Assembly (NCBI GenBank): GCA_029984035.1
Contig: JASBYJ010000010.1
Coordinates: 1 to 64,000 of the forward strand
Origin: Conchiformibius sp.
Lineage (GTDB): Bacteria > Pseudomonadota > Gammaproteobacteria > Burkholderiales > Neisseriaceae
DNA length: 64,000 nucleotides
Reading direction: 5' to 3'
The position numbers and the translations under genes were made by a program. Below are positions 60,988 to 64,000 of the stretch, in pieces (the stretch's first letter is position 1; each line of letters opens with the position of its first letter). Below the pieces are notes generated by a model that was not told where the DNA came from, did no database searches, and worked only from the letters and a program-made list of their open reading frames with translations.

Positions 60988-61734
60988 TTACGGCATCAAC
61001 ATGCCGCCGTTGACGTGCAGGGTTTGTCCCGTAATGTAGCGCGCTTGGTCGGACGCGAGAAACAGCACGGCATCGGCGATGTCCTGCGGCTCGCCGAAAC
61101 GGCCCAGTGAGGTTTGCGCTTCAAACATTTTGCGGGTGTCTTCGGGCAGGGCGCGGGTCATGTCGGTATCGATGAAACCGGGTGCCACGCAGTTTACGGT
61201 AATGCCGCGGCTGCCTGCTTCGCGCGCCAAAGATTTGGAAAAACCCTGCAGTGCGGCTTTGGCGGCAGAATAGTTGCACTGCCCCGCGTTGCCCATAGTG
61301 CCGACTACCGATGTGATGGTGATGATGCGGCCGCTGCGCTGTTTCATCATGCCGCGCAACACTGCTTTGGACGCGCGGAAGACGGATTTCAGATTAACGT
61401 CCATCACTGCATCCCAGTCTTCGTCTTTCATACGCATCAACAGGTTGTCGCGCGTGATGCCTGCGTTGTTTACTAAAATGTCGATTTTGCCGTATTGTTT
61501 TTCCACATCGGCAATCAGGTTTTCCACCGATTGCGCTTCGCCGATGTTCAATACGCGCCCTGCGCCTTGGTATTGGGCCAGACGTTGGCCGATGGCGGTT
61601 GCACCGCTTTCGGAAGTGGCGGTGCCGATAACGGCGGCCCCCGCTTGGGCCAATGTGTCGGCAATCGCTGCGCCGATGCCGCGCGATGCGCCGGTTATCA
61701 AGGCGGTTTTGCCGTTCAGATTTTGTGTGTTCAT
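60988..61734 (-). CDS. fabG: 3-oxoacyl-ACP reductase
   Basis: NADPH-dependent reduction of beta-ketoacyl-ACP in fatty acid elongation; cytoplasmic. 248 residues. Rossmann motif ALITGASRGIG at about 11-21, NNAG in DILVNNAGITRD, catalytic S-Y-K in TSVVGTMGNAGQCNYSAAKA, and C-terminal HVNGGMLMP. Typical length and ends. fabD lies 177 bases upstream on the same strand, the usual order in fab clusters; acpP and fabF are not present. Confidence 0.97.
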   Translation of the reverse strand: MNTQNLNGKTALITGASRGIGAAIADTLAQAGAAVIGTATSESGATAIGQRLAQYQGAGRVLNIGEAQSVENLIADVEKQYGKIDILVNNAGITRDNLLMRMKDEDWDAVMDVNLKSVFRASKAVLRGMMKQRSGRIITITSVVGTMGNAGQCNYSAAKAALQGFSKSLAREAGSRGITVNCVAPGFIDTDMTRALPEDTRKMFEAQTSLGRFGEPQDIADAVLFLASDQARYITGQTLHVNGGMLMP

Positions 61735-61840
61735 CGTTGTTTCCTTGTTTTCCTGCCTCGGATGCGGTCTGTCGAGTCGCGGCGGCAGATTGAGAATAGG
61801 CTATCGGGATTTCAGGCAGCCCGGCCTAACGTGCAGCAGC

Positions 61841-61862
61841 GTGTTTCAGGCTGCCTGAAAGC
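61841..61862 (-). repeat. uptake palindrome between fabD and fabG
   Basis: TTTCAGG-CTG-CCTGAAAGC; could attenuate transcription between fabD and fabG. Confidence 0.5.
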
Positions 61863-61911
61863 GGTTAAGCGTTCTGTCTTGGCGGTAGGCTGCGGTCGGA
61901 AGTGCTGCGCT

Positions 61912-62838
61912 TTAATGGCTGCCGATAAACGCTGCAACCGCTTCTGCGGAAGTCAGTGCAGAGCAAACGGCGGCTTTGTCTATGCGTTTGGCCAAGCCTG
62001 CCAATACTTTGCCGGGACCGCATTCGGCAGATTCGGTAATGCCTTCGCGTACGAGCAATTGCACGGTTTCCGTCCAGCGGACGGGGCTGTAGAGCTGGCG
62101 TACCAATGCGTCTTTGATGAGGTCGGGATTGTTGTATGCGGCAACATCGGCGTTGTGCAACACGCGGATTTCAGGCTGCCTGAAAGTGATGTTTTGCAGC
62201 GCTTGCGCCAGTTTTTCGGCGGCGGGTTTCATTAAGCGGCAATGCGAAGGTACGGATACGGGCAGCGGCAGGGCGCGTTTGGCTCCGGCTTCTTTGGCTG
62301 CGGTCATGGCACGTTCTACCGCTGCGGTGTTGCCGGCAATCACGACCTGTCCGGGCGAATTGAGATTGACTGCTTCGCACACTTCGCCTTGTTCGGCATC
62401 GGCGCAGATTTGGCGGACCGTTTCGTCTTCCAAGCCCAATACCGCCGCCATCGCGCCCACGCCTTGCGGAACGGCAGACTGCATCAGCTCGGCACGCAGG
62501 CGCACCAGTTTCACTGCATCGGTAAAGTTCAGGCTGCCTGAAGCCACCAATGCGCTGTATTCGCCTAAGCTGTGTCCTGCCACTACGGCGGGTGTTTTGC
62601 CTCCTGACGCCAAGTAAGCGCGGTAGGTAGCGACGCCGGCCGCCAGCATCAGCGGCTGGGTGTTGACGGTTTGTCCGATGATTTCGGTGTCATCGCCGTT
62701 CATCATCGCCCATAAATCCTGATTGAGTGCGGCAGAGGCTTCGTCAAAAGTGTCGTGGACAACGGCAACGCCGTCAAAACCGTTCATCATGTTCAGGCTT
62801 TGCGAACCTTGTCCGGGGAAAAAAAAGGCAAAAGACAT
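61912..62838 (-). CDS. fabD: malonyl-CoA-ACP transacylase
   Basis: Loads malonyl onto acyl carrier protein. 308 residues. Nucleophile S90 in VVAGHSLGEYSAL, GQGSQSLNMMNG near the start, the catalytic His in LPVSVPSHCRLM, and GCPGKVLAGLAKR-like ECGPGKVLAGL near the end. ATG at 62838 with a TATAAT -10 at 62874-62879 on the minus strand. First of the fabD-fabG pair. Confidence 0.97.
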   Translation of the reverse strand: MSFAFFFPGQGSQSLNMMNGFDGVAVVHDTFDEASAALNQDLWAMMNGDDTEIIGQTVNTQPLMLAAGVATYRAYLASGGKTPAVVAGHSLGEYSALVASGSLNFTDAVKLVRLRAELMQSAVPQGVGAMAAVLGLEDETVRQICADAEQGEVCEAVNLNSPGQVVIAGNTAAVERAMTAAKEAGAKRALPLPVSVPSHCRLMKPAAEKLAQALQNITFRQPEIRVLHNADVAAYNNPDLIKDALVRQLYSPVRWTETVQLLVREGITESAECGPGKVLAGLAKRIDKAAVCSALTSAEAVAAFIGSH

Positions 62839-63185
62839 GGCGGGTTCCTGTGTGTAAAAACCGTGAAGTCTGCATTATAGCTTCAGGGGGCGCTTTCAGG
62901 CAGCTTTTTCCCGAAATCCAATCGGGCGGCTTGCCCAAATGAATTTCGGCAGAAACAAAAATAACTATGCCGCACGGATATCTGTGATGTGTCGGTCTGT
63001 ACGATATCGATGTTGATTAACCGACAGCCAGTCCGTGCGGCTGTTTATCGTATCTGGGATAGGCCTTTCCTGCCGTACTGGATAAATCGCCCTGTCGCTC
63101 AAACGTCTGCCGTGACGGGTGTTTGCAAAATCCGTATCTGCCTATGCTACAATTGCCGTTTTACATTGTTTTTGAAAGGTAAATG
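62839..63185. other. intergenic region between fabD and the MliC-like gene
   Basis: Divergent promoters: for fabD TATAAT (minus, 62874-62879), and for the lipoprotein TTGCAA (63123) with TACAAT (63148-63153). The 19-base spacing is long. No gene seen. Confidence 0.5.
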
Positions 63186-63569
63186 ATGAATATTGTCGCC
63201 AAAACCCTGCCATTGGCTTTAACCTTGCTGACGGCCGGTTGCCTAAGCATCGATTTGACCGGAGTCGAAATCGGCGGCCTGCCCCCGAAAGACCCCAATG
63301 CCAAATACGGTTATTTCAATTGCGACAACGGCTACCGTGCTTCCGTGAAATACCGCAGCCCCGACCGTATCAGCCTGCATTTCAACAACGGAAAAGACAA
63401 TTTCATCGATTTCGCCGACCGCAAACCTTCCGCTTCGGGAACGCTGTATGCCAATGCGGCCAACACCTTGCGCTGGCATGAGAATCAAAACGGCGGCGTG
63501 CTGACTTATCCGGCAAGCGATTACCGTACCAGCCGCAAACTGTTGGATACGGTTTGCCGTCCGCGTTAA
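63186..63569 (+). CDS. MliC-like lipoprotein (putative lysozyme inhibitor)
   Basis: A 127-residue lipoprotein: MNIVAKTLPLALTLLTAGC with Cys19. The mature domain, about 108 residues, has YFNCDNGYRASVKY and a late Cys in LDTVCRPR, the cysteine pair and beta-barrel pattern of MliC/PliC-type C-type lysozyme inhibitors (YxCxxG... at the N-side). The typical SGxxY motif is not exact, so the family call is moderate. It sits in the outer membrane or periplasm. The ATG at 63186 is preferred to one directly before it (63183). Confidence 0.7.
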   Translation: MNIVAKTLPLALTLLTAGCLSIDLTGVEIGGLPPKDPNAKYGYFNCDNGYRASVKYRSPDRISLHFNNGKDNFIDFADRKPSASGTLYANAANTLRWHENQNGGVLTYPASDYRTSRKLLDTVCRPR

Positions 63570-63665
63570 AAAGCAGCTGATGCAGAGCCGTATCGGTACT
63601 TTTACGGACGAGCCGTGTCGAAAATGCAGGAATCAGGCCGCATGATATTGCAAATTTCTGTTGGT

Positions 63666-63853
63666 AGCTGATATGTAAGTAAAAAATCAAAATATGGCAA
63701 GCCCTTAAACGTTCATCATGTTTAGGGGCTTTTTTCATGAGTGTCGCTATTCCGATTCTTTTAAAAATAATTTGTCGAAGCATCGCTAAGCTTGTCTGCA
63801 TATTTTTTGCTTAAGATTTTATCTTTCAAGCATCTTTTTGATAATGAAGCACT
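63666..63853. repeat. diverged repeat, copy B (partner at 16133-16313)
   Basis: About 188 bases that align with 16133-16313. Copy B has an intact hairpin GCCCTTAAAC...GTTTAGGGGC followed by T6 (plus strand, 63701-63735), which in copy A is degraded to GACCTGGGGTTAATCATGTTTAAGGGC. Confidence 0.7.
63701..63735 (+). terminator. terminator inside repeat copy B
   Basis: GCCCTTAAAC and GTTTAGGGGC form a 10-base stem with one mismatch around a short loop, followed by TTTTTT. Placed to end the MliC-like gene about 140 bases after its stop. Confidence 0.7.
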
Positions 63854-64000
63854 TTGGCCTTGATGTGAATTCAAAGAAACGCCGGTTAGTTGAATCCGGC
63901 GTTTGAAGGATTTTCAGGCAGCCTGATTATTGGTGGACAAATTGCCGTTTCAGGCAGCCTGAAGGGGAGCCGCCATACCGTTTTGTCGGCGATAGCGGTA

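Larger units (their letters stand above)
63570..64000. other. intergenic tail of the window
   Basis: Contains the repeat copy B and terminator listed, uptake sequences at 63914 and 63947, and no plausible gene. Confidence 0.5.

Overview
The window is a stretch of chromosome from a member of the Neisseriaceae. The strongest sign is the very frequent 12-base DNA uptake sequence AGGCTGCCTGAA (plus strand) or TTCAGGCAGCCT (minus strand). As I remember the published dialects, this is the one first described from Simonsiella; a Kingella-type form with the central bases inverted appears where two copies meet as a palindrome. Gene content agrees: PilB-type MsrAB with a thioredoxin domain, ccoNOQP, YebC, an M61 peptidase, and a giant DUF3683/FAD/Fe-S oxidoreductase. 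The species cannot be fixed from the window. Base composition looks close to 50% GC by eye, with a clearly AT-rich patch at about 33-35.4 kb.

Layout. 0-6 kb: a partial TPR membrane protein, an EEP-family protein, tRNA-Ser(UGA), bacteriohemerythrin, a decayed 1.4-kb stretch and dapD. 6-11.5 kb: a low-molecular-weight tyrosine phosphatase, a DUF1853 protein, apaH, and the lnt-alr pair. 11.5-13.7 kb: a probably acquired DNA methyltransferase whose overlapping partner gene is broken, ruvC and a BOF protein. 13.9-20 kb: an ABC exporter, a DUF4230 protein, a DUF3579-GNAT fusion, initiator tRNA-Met and a DUF4198 protein behind a Zur-like operator. 20-30 kb: nadK, a dead phage endolysin, a rhomboid protease, ubiE, a DUF442 phosphatase, an M61 peptidase and ccoNOQP behind an FNR-type promoter. 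30-43 kb: leuS, an AT-rich cluster of exported proteins and lipoproteins, a YeiH-type exporter, a membrane protein with an internal duplication, a glutamate-synthase-like protein, an RNB ribonuclease and a DUF4184 protein. 43.9-48.5 kb: yebC, then a compact CheA-like/CheY/CheX operon followed by a lipoprotein. 48.5-64 kb: DUF4190 pseudogenes, msrAB, ettA, a 1276-residue oxidoreductase, cysE, a VirB5-like fragment next to a 163-bp direct repeat, fabG, fabD and an MliC-like lipoprotein.

Most of the window is housekeeping: cell wall (dapD, alr, lnt), lipid synthesis (fabD, fabG), quinone synthesis and respiration (ubiE, ccoNOQP), translation (leuS, ettA, two tRNAs) and redox repair (msrAB). The most unusual unit is the 44.9-47.9 kb signalling operon. 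Its CheA-like kinase carries its own membrane sensor and lacks the CheW-binding domain. It is paired with one CheY receiver and a CheX phosphatase, with no receptor, CheW, CheR or CheB nearby. This looks like a self-contained chemotaxis-derived relay. Accessory material (a methyltransferase with a broken partner, endolysin and VirB5 remnants, orphan lipoproteins, decayed ORFs) sits between the housekeeping blocks, usually bordered by uptake sequences.
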